Assembly: GCA_963682055.1 (NCBI GenBank)
Contig: OY821743.1
Location: 13,466,566-13,530,565 of the forward strand
Reading direction: 5' to 3'
DNA: 64,000 nt
Source: Primula veris
Lineage: Eukaryota > Streptophyta > Magnoliopsida > Ericales > Primulaceae
Position 1 is the first letter of the stretch. Each line of letters opens with the position of its first letter. Positions 12,701 through 23,703 of the stretch are shown here, one piece after another. The translations under genes were made by a program, and so were the position numbers. Under the pieces are notes generated by a model. It ran no database searches. It saw only the letters and a program-made list of their open reading frames with translations, and had not been told where the DNA came from.

Positions 12701-13236
12701 ACATAAGGTTTTAAGAAAAAGTAGATCTGATAACTTTGGAGAAAACAGTAACGAGATTGAAATTGATTCAATCAATCAGTAAATATTGAAATAGATTGAA
12801 TCTATAGAAAATCCTAATAAATATAAAACGAATACAGATAAATAAAGAGGGGATGATATTACATATAACCTTAGGATAAAGGAAATATAAATAAATATAT
12901 AATTAGAGAGAGAGAGAGAATGGAGATGATTAATGAAAGTATTTGTGGGTTAATATAGAAACAGAGAAATACGTCCTTCTCTAACGGCTCTAATTCCTAA
13001 TTTTTCGGCCCAACTAAATATACGACTGTGATAATGAAATATCAAATTAAAAAAATTCACAATTGTTCCAAATATAGATATATTGGAGATACGGAGAGAG
13101 ACAACAAGTTGTCGGGACGATAATTTTTGTACAAGTTGTTGTCCGGTCAAACTTGATATGTGGTTTCGTAGTGGACTACTGTAATAATGAAATATCAAAT
13201 TAAAAAATTAAAAAAATTCAAAATTTCAAAACTGTA

Positions 13237-13859
13237 ATATTGAGGCACCGAACTATATATTTTTTGATAAATTGGGACCTTCGTCAATTTAATTGGACGG
13301 AAGTTAAGTTTAAATTACATTTCAGTCCCAAATTTTATAAAACATATGAATTTAACCCGAAAAAATTATAATTTTACATTTTTAAGCCGAAAATATATAT
13401 ATTTTTTAAAAAATTAACTTATTTTTGAAAAAATCAACTTTTAAAAAAAATTACTTTTTTGAAAAATCTAACTTTAAAAAAAAACAAAAGAAGTTGCTTT
13501 TTTTTAAAAAGAAACTTTTTTTTAAAATATGTAACGTTTTTTATAAAAAAAAAATTTTAAAAGTTAATATTTTTGAAAAAGTTCCTTTTAAAAAAAAAGC
13601 AATTTCTTTTGTTTTTTTTAAAGTTAATTTTTTCAAAAAAAAATTAGTTTTTTCAAAAAAGTCATTTTTTTTAAAGTTGATTTTTTAAAAAAATAAGTTA
13701 ATTTTTTTAAAAAAATATATTTTTTCGGGTTAAAAATGTAAAATTATAAATTTTTCGGGTTAAATTCATATGTTTTATAAAATTTGGGACTGAAATGTAA
13801 TTTAAAGTTTGAACGGAGGTCACAGTTTAGGAAAAAATATATAGTTAAGTGCCTAAATT
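13237..13859. mobile_element. Foldback (large inverted repeat) element
   Basis: The left arm (13,237-13,410) and right arm (13,725-13,859) are inverted copies. The left arm has CAGTCCCAAATTTTATAAAA and the right arm has TTTTATAAAATTTGGGACTG; AACCCGAAAAA on the left faces TTTTTCGGGTT on the right. The outer ends pair as GAGGCAC against GTGCCT. The centre is almost pure A/T runs. It has no coding capacity and looks like a non-autonomous DNA element; I could not identify a clear target duplication. Confidence 0.75.
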
Positions 13860-13924
13860 GTTAATGTCAGTAGTTTGGTCTCCATTTTTTTAATGTATGG
13901 TAGTTGAGGTAACTAAAACCAATT

Positions 13925-14315
13925 TTTTCCCGTGGTTTTTATGGCCTATTAGAACACGTTTTTGTTGATTTTGAAGAATTTTTATCCCATGTTGTTTTTA
14001 TGGCCTACGCTTTTGTTGATTTTGAAGGATTTTTTTTCCATTTGGTTTTTAACACGCGTTTGTTGATTTTAAAATTTTTTTCATCACATGTGGTTTTTAT
14101 GGGTTATAACAACGCGTTTGTTGATTTTGAAAAAAAAATCATCCCATGTGTTTTTTATAGCTTATTGTACACACTTTTATTGATTTTGAAAACTTTTTTA
14201 CTATCATGTGGGTTTATGACTTATATTACACGATTTGTTGATTTTGGAAAAAAAATTCTCCCATGTGATTTTATTGATTTTGAAGACTTTTTACTCTCAT
14301 GTGGGTTTGGGATTA
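13925..14315. repeat. Tandem repeat, ~50-60-bp unit, about seven copies
   Basis: TTGTTGATTTTGAA or a close variant recurs at about 13,963, 14,013, 14,061, 14,119, 14,179, 14,236 and 14,273. Each is followed by an A/T run and CCCATGTGGTTTTTATGG-like text. The 107-codon open frame here only reflects a repeat unit that lacks stops in one frame, so I do not call it a gene. Confidence 0.75.
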
Positions 14316-14329
14316 TGGTTTAGAAATGT

Positions 14330-14480
14330 TTCTGCACTATCTTACCTATTTTGTTCAATCATTTGTGTTAACTATAACCACTGGATGGTGATGTGTGAGA
14401 TGGGACTGGATGCAAAAATGGAATAACCACTGAATGAAATAATCGCTCGTTTACAATTAAAGTTATGTGTTTTACAATCT
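14330..14480. repeat. Copy of the flank found downstream of the YSL gene
   Basis: GCACTATCTTACCTATTTTG, then TTCAATCA, then TAACCA and GAATGGTGATGT-type text match 52,345-52,465 in the same order and orientation. The second copy lies just past the YSL stop codon. Either the phrase is a dispersed repeat or this is debris from a duplicated YSL 3' flank. The rest to 14,907 is AT-rich with no gene. Confidence 0.5.
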
Positions 14481-14907
14481 ATTCATGCATGTGCATGTTT
14501 GTATGAGTTATAAAAAAAGCTAGCTAGAATTGATTGCTTGGCTTGTTATGTTCTTTTTGTTTATTATGCTTTGTTCATTGTTATGTGTAATCAATTAATA
14601 AAATTGCTGCTTTTGAACAAATTCAAATATTCGCTAGTCCTAGCACGATTACAGTTGTGTGTTTTACTTGTAACCTGATCATGTTTTCCCTGCTGCTTTT
14701 TTCGTTGCAACATGTTTCTTTTTCTGTAAATTTCTTGAATAAACATGTTTGTGTGATTTTTGTTTGCTATGGTTGATCCAGTATAGTTTAAGAAACGAAA
14801 AAATCATAATTAAGAAAACTGAGACTCTCAACAAATAAAATCAAGTGCTGTATTAATAATAGTTTTGTTATCATGAGTTGTTGCGGTTAGGAACTTTCAA
14901 TGTTTAT

Positions 14908-14979
14908 TCCTCGGTAGCTTAGTGGTTGAGCAGTCGGCTCTTAACTGACTTGTTGTAGGTTAAATTCCTACTTGGGGAT
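14908..14979 (+). pseudogene. trnN: Nuclear relic of plastid trnN-GUU, anticodon changed to CUU
   Basis: The 72-base cloverleaf is nearly complete. The acceptor TCCTCGG pairs with TTGGGGA using wobbles, the D stem is GCT/AGC, the anticodon stem is GTCGG/CTGAC, and the T stem GTAGG/CCTAC is perfect. Arm by arm it resembles the plastid (and plastid-derived mitochondrial) tRNA-Asn gene rather than nuclear tRNA-Lys, from the acceptor, anticodon-stem and TACTTGGGGA features. The loop reads CTCTTAA, giving a Lys-type CUU anticodon instead of GUU, and the T loop is TTAAATT instead of TTCRANT. Those changes and the AT-rich surroundings point to a dead organelle-to-nucleus insertion. Confidence 0.72.
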
Positions 14980-14984
14980 GATAG

Positions 14985-16590
14985 TTAGTTATCTTTTTTC
15001 CGACCTTTATGCTCTGGTTTTCCTTTTTAAACTAGCAAAATTCTGGGTTGGTTCATTGAATTCGTAAGGACCCAAAATTTCCAATTTGAGAACCGTTAAA
15101 AATCTGATCTGTCAATGATAAACACTTAAAATTCTTTATAAAAAAAAATCCTAAAACAGTTCCTATGTAGATATTGATTTGCCTGCAATTTATTTTCACA
15201 AATCATGACAAGTGAATTTTTTCCTAGTTTGTAAGACAGATTGATTTGATTATTTGAGACAATAGATACTTATCTTCTAAACATATTAATACCTTTTTTT
15301 TTACATTAACATCACATTACTAATTTTAAAATCATACCCTGTTTATCCATATCTGTTATACCTTGATTTATGGGTAGTAGTATAGTATCAATGTGAGAAT
15401 TATGGCAATAATCGAACACTAATAAAAATTTCTTTTTGTTGCAATTTTACGTGTTATTTCTGTTTTTAATGTTATTTGCTTTCATAAACACCTAGGTCTT
15501 TGGCATTTTGTGGTCTAACTGGATTAAGGAACTATATCTATTGTAAAAAGTTGTACTCAAGCCTTTAATCAGTTTTCAACGTGATTATCTCTTATCTTCC
15601 TGTCATCTAGCGATTCTCCTTCTCTTATAATATTCCCGCATCGATACTTTTAACTATTGAACTACTGTGTATATATCTTGGGTTCTCTGCGTTTAATAGC
15701 TAGCTAGCTTAAAGTTCTATGCTCCGAGCTTTCTTTAACATGAGCTTTTTCCTGCTGAAAACAGAAACACGTGGCAACAAAAGCTAACATTATAAACACA
15801 TGAGCATTTAGTGCAATAGCATCGGACCAATAATCGATATTTCTATTTTTTTTAAATTATTTTGAAACGATTCAAAATACAGTAAAAGAACATGAAAACG
15901 AAAGCTTTATGCCATGTTTAATGTTTCCAGATTTATGCACATTTCTAGTTTTGAGCACTCAGGAGAATATTCCACATTTATCCCATCATTTTGTTGCTTA
16001 CAAGTTATAAACTGAGTTGCTCTTTACTTGTATTCGTTTTTGTCATATAAAAGCTACAGGGTAGAGGAACTGGACTTACTCTTCAGTACAAAAAACCCTG
16101 TTTTTCTTTTGCCTAAAAAAAATGACTAAACTAGCTTACCCAGCTTGAATTGACAAGCTACTCGAGATGACCAGAACATTATATAGCATTTGCATGCGTA
16201 TGCTAGACAATTAAGTAATAACATATATAGTGACATATTAAACTCTCACTAAATTAAGTAACTTTTAGTGAGTGAATTAAAGTTGTGTATCACAGTATCA
16301 CTACATGCAGGACAATTTGTAGTGCAAGTAGATCAAATATGATATATCTGGTAAATGATTAGCAGAATAATTTCTAATTTACCTTTCAGGAGTTCAATTA
16401 ACACTTTTACAACGTTAACCAGGACAGAAATTTCTTAAAGGCATCCAAACTTTATAAAACTACAACATTAAAATTGCGCATAATTATTTATACTTCGAGG
16501 ATCTACAAGAGGGGGGGCTTTATGCCCTTTCTTAGAAGTTTTATGCCACATATACCATTCTCATTCTTAGTCAAGATTTTGCATGCAATA
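14985..16590. other. AT-rich intergenic stretch, nothing recognised
   Basis: There is no long open frame, exon chain or transposon end I can defend. A short G run lies at 16,510-16,517. The phrase CACTACATGCAGGAC at about 16,300 is too weak to call a CACTA end. Confidence 0.4.
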
Positions 16591-16595
16591 ATCAG

Positions 16596-16715
16596 TTAAA
16601 TTGTTTTCTCAAATAGAACTTTCTCAATGTCAGAATCAATTGTTCTTTGAGGGTCCATTTCTTCCGATGAAGGCGAGACAACTAACTGCACGAGCTCTTG
16701 CATATCTGATTTAAT
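16596..16715 (-). CDS. Unidentified minus-strand gene, last exon
   Basis: This is a forty-codon exon that starts after an acceptor (ACTTCAG) and ends in TAA at 16,596-16,598. It reads I-K-S-D-M-Q-E-L-V-Q-L-V-V-S and later D-I-E-K-V-L-F-E-K-T-I before the stop. The reading frame is phase 0 and joins the exon at 17,100-17,309 without a break. It is acidic and probably helical, with no domain I recognise. Confidence 0.5.
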   Translation of the reverse strand: MKSDMQELVQLVVSPSSEEMDPQRTIDSDIEKVLFEKTI

Positions 16716-17099
16716 CTGAAGTCTGAACCGTCATTTTGCACTTGTTGTTTTCTTGAACCTACCAAAATATGATAAAATATTAATGAATACACTCAACAAT
16801 TATCTTAAAATGAGAATAGTAAGTCCAAAATTCGGAACAAAAGAAACTATTACACTGACCAGATTTCTAAACAAAGATACATCGAAGGGGAGTTCATTAG
16901 AACTTTTCAGACATATAGTAAGGCCAGTTTGGCTGTTGACTTAAAAGATGATAATCTTCATATAATCAGACATTTACAAACGTTTTCCTAACCAGATTGG
17001 AAAGAACAATTAAGGCGCACTAACTAATATATGGAATGAGCAACTTATGGAAGTTGGAAAAAAGCAAGTCCTTAAGATACAAAATATATGTGATATTAC

Positions 17100-17309
17100 C
17101 TTATGAAGAAGCCCTTGTTGATCAAGTTGACGGAGTCTATGGCAAACTCTGTTAGTGACGTTGAAGAAATGTTTGTATTGAGAATTTGACGGAGTTAATG
17201 GCTCTTCCGTCCATTGGCCAGCACACAGACTTAAAGTGTGAATCACAAGCTCCACTTCTTTAGCATGCCAATCGCCTTCTCCTTGCAACATCATCATCCA
17301 TGCTTCCCA
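17100..17309 (-). CDS. Unidentified minus-strand gene, middle exon
   Basis: An open 70-codon exon lies between an acceptor (TAATAAAG) and the donor CATAAG then GTAATA. It is Trp/Met-rich at its start (W-E-A-W-M-M-M) and carries E-V-E-L-V-I-H-T-L and F-F-N-V-T-N-R-V-C-H motifs. It is exactly phase 0 at both ends. Diverged partial copies of this exon occur at 336-400, 1,349-1,440 and 3,910-4,005, so the gene belongs to a locally duplicated family. I cannot name the product. Confidence 0.55.
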
Positions 17310-17490
17310 CTTTATTACCAAGAGACAACAATAATCAACATAAGGAATATAGGGTAGCACCAAAAGAAGAAGAAATTATTCTAGCTATTGGTTTCTGCAT
17401 TCTACAACATTTCCGGCTTAATTTAATTTATCATGAAAAAAAGGTAATTGTTCCTGCTATTGGATTGTATAAATCATGGTTTAAACTTAC

Positions 17491-17598
17491 CGTGCCACGT
17501 AAGTGGTGTCTTATATCTCTACCATGAGCCACAAGTGTATCCAAAGAAATCGGTTCAGGACTCCAACCAGGGTCCTCGCAAATTTCGATCCTCAGCCG
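17491..17598 (-). CDS. Unidentified minus-strand gene, upstream exon
   Basis: A 36-codon open stretch begins after ACAAG and ends at a perfect donor, GGCACG then GTAAGT. It reads R-L-R-I-E-I-C-E-D-P-G-W-S-P-E-P and joins the next exon in phase 0. The true acceptor may instead be the pyrimidine-rich TTTGTTCAG about 18 bases further upstream. In that case the frame used here meets stops at once, hinting at a frameshift. No start codon or further 5' exon was found, so the three exons give only a C-terminal part of about 145 residues. Confidence 0.45.
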
Positions 17599-17614
17599 CT
17601 TGTTCGTTTACTAT

Positions 17615-18690
17615 GCCTGAACAAACCAACCAAAATATTTCTTCAACAAAAAAAAACAAAAAAATGTGATTAAAAAATTACTATATGTTAATTTAATCCA
17701 ATACAACATTAACGGTTTATTTGGTAATTGGTTGTTTTAGCATAAAATAATTACATTTACGAGATAGATAATAGTCATTAGTTCAATCAGAGTTGGTTAG
17801 ATGTTTTTTAGCGGCCACATAAATTTTTGCGGGTTTTCAAAACTTTATCGAGTTTCTTTTAATTCTGGAATAAAACTTTATAAAATCAACTGCAAGATCA
17901 TACTTATTATTACAAATATTCCCTTTACATAAATACAAACACAAAACCATAAGAAACAATAGGTTTCTCTTCTGTTGTTGGCAATGTTGAGACTCGATTA
18001 TCAAAGAACTCATTACCAACCGAAGAAAGAATGATATCATTTATTTATGTTAAACCTTAACCTACGCTTATCTTCGAGATTTGAGGCTTCGATTTACTTT
18101 TCAAAAAGAAGTATTCACATTAAAAAAAATTCTAAATTGATGATCAGGGATTGATAAAATGGCAGAAAGCAAGTGCACAACCACAATTATCGTCACCATG
18201 CACCATTTCAAAACCAGGTGATGTAACTTTATGTTTGTGAGTTTATTGTTATAGTGTATGCTCGTCTTTGGAAATATAAATCACGTAACTTTTTAAGTCT
18301 GTGTTTTACTCAGGGTCGCGTCGTTAAAGAAATTTCTTGTAGAATATATTGATGAGTCAAGTCCTACTTTCAAAAAAATGAGTCTCAATAGAAAGTAAAG
18401 CATACATCATACATGTATCGAGAAAAGACTTCAAATGAAAATGCAAGTATATACTAATGCATATATAACAAAATAAAAAGGGCGAACAATGATGAACTAT
18501 ATTTCTGCGCACATGAAAACAATGTCATTTATACTAAACTGTAACGTTATATTTGTCTATAACTAATGTTTAGAAGAATAGACTTCCTTCATTACACACG
18601 TTGTTAGAATATATATTGGATTCTTAGGAAGTTACACAATCTATTTATTCATTACAATTATCTGCTAGAAAAATAAGCATGTAGAAAGTG
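17615..18690. other. Intergenic stretch, nothing recognised
   Basis: The sequence is AT-rich and lacks a coding signal. It may hold further 5' exons of the minus-strand gene, but I could not find one with matching phase and splice sites. Confidence 0.35.
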
Positions 18691-18695
18691 GACAG

Positions 18696-18848
18696 TTAGT
18701 AGTTATTATTGGGAGTGGACCTAGTGCAATTGGTGTACCTTCAGAAATTGCAAAGGTTGTCAAAGAAGTTCACCTCTCATCAAGATCATCTGCTATTGTT
18801 TCTGTTTCAAAGCTTGAAAAGTATCCCAACATATGGCAACATGCTAAG
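18696..18848 (+). pseudogene. Isolated exon of a flavin-containing monooxygenase (FMO GS-OX type)
   Basis: One 51-codon exon lies between GTGGACAG and the donor CTAAG then GTATTG. It encodes V-V-I-I-G-S-G-P-S-A, the Rossmann-type nucleotide-binding start, followed by K-E-V-H-L-S-S-R-S and a Tyr-Pro-Asn-Ile-Trp segment. All of this lines up with the second dinucleotide (NADPH) binding region of plant S-oxygenating FMOs. A working FMO needs several more exons, including the N-terminal FAD motif, and none is visible within several kilobases. I read it as a captured or left-behind gene fragment that still has an intact frame. Confidence 0.7.
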
Positions 18849-18849
18849 G

Positions 18850-19813
18850 TATTGCCCTTTCTTTTTTACTTTCTTTTTAAATATCAATAACCTATAATTC
18901 CAAATATAATGACTGTTGAATGAGTTGAGAATAGGTTTGATTTATCTGAATATTGCAACTATAGATTTGTCTAACCCAATATGAGAGTTCTTACCGATAA
19001 CCAAAGCTTATGAAGATGGTATGATAGAATTTGAAAATAGTTCATGGGTGCTTTCAAATATCGTTTTACACTGCACTGGGTAATATTGAATAAACTCGAT
19101 TCGTGTTATTTTTAGTTGTGCAACTTATTATCACGAAAACACGTGCACTTTGACTCACAAAATTTTCATATCTAGATTGCCCAAAAAATAATAATAAAAA
19201 GTTAAACATTTAGTTCATGGTTAGAACTATATAACAAAAAATTTAAATTTTCCATTTCGACAATTTAGATATGAAAATATCATTGCGCGTATTTTCATTA
19301 GAGAGACTTTTTTATTTAGAACGGTGATAATATGAAAATTTTAAATTCATTTCACATGTACACCTACGGTTTTCCTTTTTTGAAAACAAATGGTGCCTTA
19401 AGTATTGAAGACAAACGATGTTTGTTATCAACGCATGCCATATTTGGTTTATTAGTATAAAATCATTATGGCATTTAGATTATTTTAGAATAATCCGATC
19501 TCTCAATAGATTAAGATCATTGTGATATTTTTTAAACCAATAAACTATTTCGGTTCATCAAACAAAATAGAATTTACCACTATTCAGTCATTGTGGAAAG
19601 ACTCGCATCTTCTGAAGCGACTAGCACAAAATGCAGATTGGAAACATCTACTCGCAACAATAAACAATCGTCGTACCGCAGGTAGTGGAAGTTAATAGTG
19701 TTTTTGATACAAAATTGAAGCGAATAAATGTAATACAACATTAACCTTACTGGTTTTTGGTGTCATGCTCAAATTTTAAAATGTATTTTATGTCATAGAT
19801 GCATCATATTAAC
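18850..19813. other. Intergenic stretch, nothing recognised
   Basis: AT-rich sequence without convincing exons. No continuation of the FMO exon was found when reading for its next conserved motifs. Confidence 0.35.
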
Positions 19814-20137
19814 TGTTGAACCTCATATACCTTACCATTAAAAGTTCTTATAATGGTAAGGATGGGTAACTCATTATAAACCACATGTTAGATCATATTT
19901 TAGTCGATGTGGGATAATTACTCTAACATTCCTCCTCGCTCGTGGCCCGACATCTCAAGGGTCTTACGAGGGGACATATTAAATGGGTGGAGGTGAGCCC
20001 AACATCGCTAGGCCCGCTCTGATACCATGTTGAAACTCATCAATTCCCCACTAAAAGGCCTATTAGTAGGGAATGAGAGCGTCATATATTAATCATTGGC
20101 TTTATCAATGTCTAGACGATGTGGGACTATTCCAACA
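19814..20137 (-). mobile_element. TRIM (small non-autonomous LTR retrotransposon), complete with TSD
   Basis: Terminal repeats lie at 19,814-19,928 and 20,028-20,137, each starting TG and ending CA. They enclose a 99-bp core. The target duplication is a perfect TTAAC (19,809-19,813 and 20,138-20,142). On the minus strand the primer site TGGTATCAGAGC, matching the 3' end of initiator tRNA-Met, directly follows the right-hand LTR, and a purine tract (GAGCGAGGAGGAA) precedes the other. There is no coding capacity, and no protein would fit. The two LTRs are oddly unlike each other in the middle. Confidence 0.85.
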
Positions 20138-21117
20138 TTAACCTTACTTTTATACAGCTTTGTAAGCTGAGCTCCTAACAATTTTATTTGTCTCTCTCAA
20201 CGAAAAATCAACAACTACAAGCTCAATCGAGAAGCTAGTTTGGTCCACTATGCAGTAGTAATGGAGTTCCTGAGCAAGTCTCCCTATTAACCACTCTGAC
20301 TTTATTGTACAATGTGATGCTACTCATTCAGTCGCCATTGCAGAAAGAAATTACGCTAACGAAATTTCATCACCAGTTCAACCAAACATATTATGACAAT
20401 AAATATTAAAAGACTGTGAGGTCAAAAAATTAATCGTATTAGTCATATAAGTTGATATAAGAGCATAACCCAATGCATGGCATGATGAATCAACAATCTC
20501 AATTAAGGGAAAGAAAAACAATATTTCTTTTAGCTGAGGAATGATTTCGACTAAATTAGCAAGAAACGAAAAGGAATAATAATTCTGAGAATGTGAAAGT
20601 AATTACAAAGATGGTCCCTCGAGATTGACAAGAGTCGTAGAACAGTCCTTTTCTTTAGTTGTAACTTTACAAGTTTTCATTAATTATGTTCAAGTCCTAT
20701 TATTATCTAGTCCAAGCTGTAATAGACCTTTTATTTTTGTTGCGGGGTTTTTTTCCCATTTTTTATCTTATTAATAAAAAGTGGATTTTTCCCACCATTC
20801 ATGTAAAAAAATAAATTCAGTTTAAAGGTCCAAGAGGCCAAATTCACAAAACTAAACTGATTCAGATCCCCTCAGATATAACCCTTGCCAGTAAAAACAA
20901 ATATTACCAATAACAGAGCATAAATGTTACAAAGTGAATTCTAGAGCCTCATAATAGACCTTTTCAATGAAATCCCAAATGGGTTCCTCCAAAGTGGTTT
21001 ATTATGTATATATATATAAAGAGAGAGAGATAAAGATAAAGATAGAGATAGAGAGAACGATTAATACAGTGAAGGTCAGTGTCTCCCGTCAAATCGACTG
21101 GAGATCGATCTTGATAC
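20138..21117. other. Intergenic stretch with simple repeats
   Basis: No gene is seen. A (TA)n to (GATA/GAGA)n run occupies 21,005-21,055. The phrase TTACAAAGATGGTCCCTCGA at about 20,605 resembles ends of dispersed repeats, but no partner end was found. Confidence 0.4.
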
Positions 21118-21285
21118 ATGTATCGTTTCGGTGCCATAAGGCATAGCTACACCAAGCTCCATCATCTGTGGTATAAGGAGGTCGACGAGATGCAAAAAGA
21201 GAGGATATGTGTGATGGCGGCAGAGCTCCAGTGGGAGGTGGTGGATCTCCAATCTGTGCGGAGCTCATCAGCTATGGAGATATAA
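21118..21285 (+). CDS. Small ORF, 55 codons, unknown
   Basis: The ATG at 21,118 opens a 55-residue frame ending TAA at 21,283-21,285. It is charged and locally GC-richer than its surroundings. It reads M-Y-R-F-G-A-I-R-H-S and then E-V-D-E-M-Q-K-E-R-I, a possible short helix. It has no known domain and no obvious splice partners. It could be an exon remnant rather than a gene. Confidence 0.25.
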   Translation: MYRFGAIRHSYTKLHHLWYKEVDEMQKERICVMAAELQWEVVDLQSVRSSSAMEI

Positions 21286-21289
21286 GAGG

Positions 21290-22521
21290 AGAGAGATAGC
21301 AACAATAGAGTGATGTGGAGGAAGTGTATTTTGTTAGAGAGAGTTCGTGTGAAATAAACAGACGCGAGTGAATTCTAAAAATTAGAATTTTGACGCTATT
21401 TATATTTAAAATAAAATATGATTAATTGGGGAGAGTGATCTTATGTGTGATCTTTTAGGGATTAATTTTGAAAAGTATGACTAATTGGGTATTTTTCCTA
21501 GTTTTTATAACTAGTTAAATATTTTTAAGAACTATATTATTCTCCTTTTAATATATAAAGGTATGACAAGATTTGTTTTTGTTTAATCGGAAATTCACCG
21601 TCGATTAGATTAATTATAAAAAACTAGAAATGGGCTCATCTACATCTGATTGACTAATTATCAAGACTTGTGGCAATAAACTTAGGTGATTAGCTTAGTT
21701 TAAAACGGTGCTCCTTTAATTATCTTTTTGGTTGAAATTAAACGGTCTGGCTTCTTTAGTCGTGTAAAGAAGATTAGTTGCTGTATTTGCTAATGGAAAT
21801 ATGTTTATGTGGTACTAACTAACTCATAGAAGAATTGGATATGGTAAGACATGATGTTTTTAATCATGATTTTGGGTTAGTTAATTGAATTTGCTGTATT
21901 AAAAGCAATTGTTTTCATTAAAAAAAAAAAGAAAAAAAGATGGCATGTTGATTAAAACTCATTTAAACATATAGAACCCTAATTGTGACTAACCTAAACT
22001 TTAATATTGATAAAAATAAAAATATTGATTATAATGTTTTTTAATCAAACGATACATTGATCATATATATTTCTATTTAATTATAATACAATAAAAACTC
22101 ATTTAAACATATGAAACTCATTTAAAACAATATAATGAAATAATATATTGATACATTTATTTTTAACTAATTATTCACTACATATTTACATAAACTAGTA
22201 ATCGTGCCTCACGCATTCCGTGTGAGACGCGTAATGCAATAAAAATATAGAAAATATGTATAATTATGATATAAATACGTGGATAATAAAAAAAAAACAT
22301 AGTTTAAAATTTAAAAAAATGTTTGGCCGTTAAAGAGGGATAAATAGTTTTATTAGTTTTTACTTTTTATATTTCTATAAGAGAATGGTATTATTGTAAT
22401 TAATATAAATGTATAGAGATATTTTTGGAAAAAAAATGGCTAAATTGGGCAGACTCATTTGACTTGTTTTGACTTATTATAATAGAATGATTCACTCCAA
22501 ATCTCCCTCTAAAAATTACTT
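21290..22521. other. Intergenic stretch, AT-rich
   Basis: No gene found. At 22,200-22,245 the phrase CGTGCCTCACGCATTCC followed by GTGTGAGACGCG can fold into a hairpin, of the kind seen at the ends of some plant non-autonomous elements. A similar motif (TTGCCCACACGATACC) lies at 31,390. Confidence 0.35.
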
Positions 22522-22526
22522 ACTAT

Positions 22527-22738
22527 TGTGCGACATATTAGCTCATATATATATGTATATAGATATAGATAGAGAATATATAAAGAGACAACAACATGGT
22601 CTTTATTAATCAGAATGTCTATGAATGAATGTGAAATACAAGACCACTAACACTCTTTATATAGATAGAGGGGTAGGGTTACAAGACCACTTGGACTCAT
22701 AAAGTACAAGTCCAAGAGTACAATAATATCCTACAACA
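22527..22738 (-). repeat. 3' LTR of the 22.5-30.2 kb copia element
   Basis: This 212-bp repeat pairs with 29,993-30,204. It ends at the left with TGTGCGACATATTAG and at the right with CCTACAACA, followed by the complement of the polypurine tract. Confidence 0.9.
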
Positions 22739-23703
22739 CTCCCCTTTTGGACGTCTTGAATTCTTCGTCTTCATGCAGTCGATCTGAGTCGAGTTCATTT
22801 GCAGTGCTAAACAAATAAAAACTTTAGGGCCGGAAAACCCAATGTGGGACAAAACCGGTATCTAGGAGAAACTGTGTAGTCGAATGATATAGGCCGAAAT
22901 TCCATGTAATTAACTAACCACAAAACAGTGTGCCTCATCAAAATTTTGCCAGAGCAAACCCAATGGAAAAATTTTTTATCGAAGGAAAAAGAGTGCAACA
23001 ATGGTAGTACTAGGGATCAACCACAAAACAGGTGCATCATCAAAACCTAGCTAGAGTAAACCCAGTGGGAAAAAGTCTCTAATCGGAGGACAAAAGAGTA
23101 CACAGTGGTAAGAAGTATACAACAAGATACTCCCCCTAATTTCGGCAATCTTAAGTGAGATATGATGGGAACGTGTCTCGCTAAAAACCTTGCCAAGGAA
23201 AACCCAGTGGGAAAAAAACATTGGTCTAAGGACAAAAAGAGTACACGAGCATGCGACTGGATGCTCCCCCTCACTTGCACACGACAGGGTGCGAAGATTT
23301 CGACTAAGTAGTAATTAGTGCAATAAACATTCACCTGGATGCTCCCCCTCACTTGCACACGACTGGGTGCAAAGATTTTATATTCCAAGAAAGAGTATGA
23401 GCATTCGACTGGATGCATCATTTACTTGCACATGACTGTATGCAAGAAAATATAATGTGGAATAAAACGAGCATTTGACAGGATGCTATTAAACTTCATA
23501 TGTGAAGATTTATTTCGACGATAAATGCTAAATAACATAATGTAGTCATGTCTCTCTTGATCGATAACAACAAGTTGTCTTCTATGACAAGTGTTTTATC
23601 TGGATCGTGAGACAGAGCATATGCAATTCAAATATGGCTAATACTAGCTCAAAGCCATATAAACTCTCTAGTCGTCTCATAGAGCACGATATCATAGTGA
23701 TTC

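Noticed and set aside
13425..13688. 87-codon Lys/Phe-rich ORF
   Set aside because: Translation of A/T runs in the core of the foldback element.
14000..14323. 107-codon ORF
   Set aside because: Falls entirely in a 50-60-bp tandem repeat with no stop in one frame.
14908..14979. Functional nuclear tRNA-Lys(CUU)
   Set aside because: The body matches plastid tRNA-Asn, and the T loop lacks the usual TTC start.
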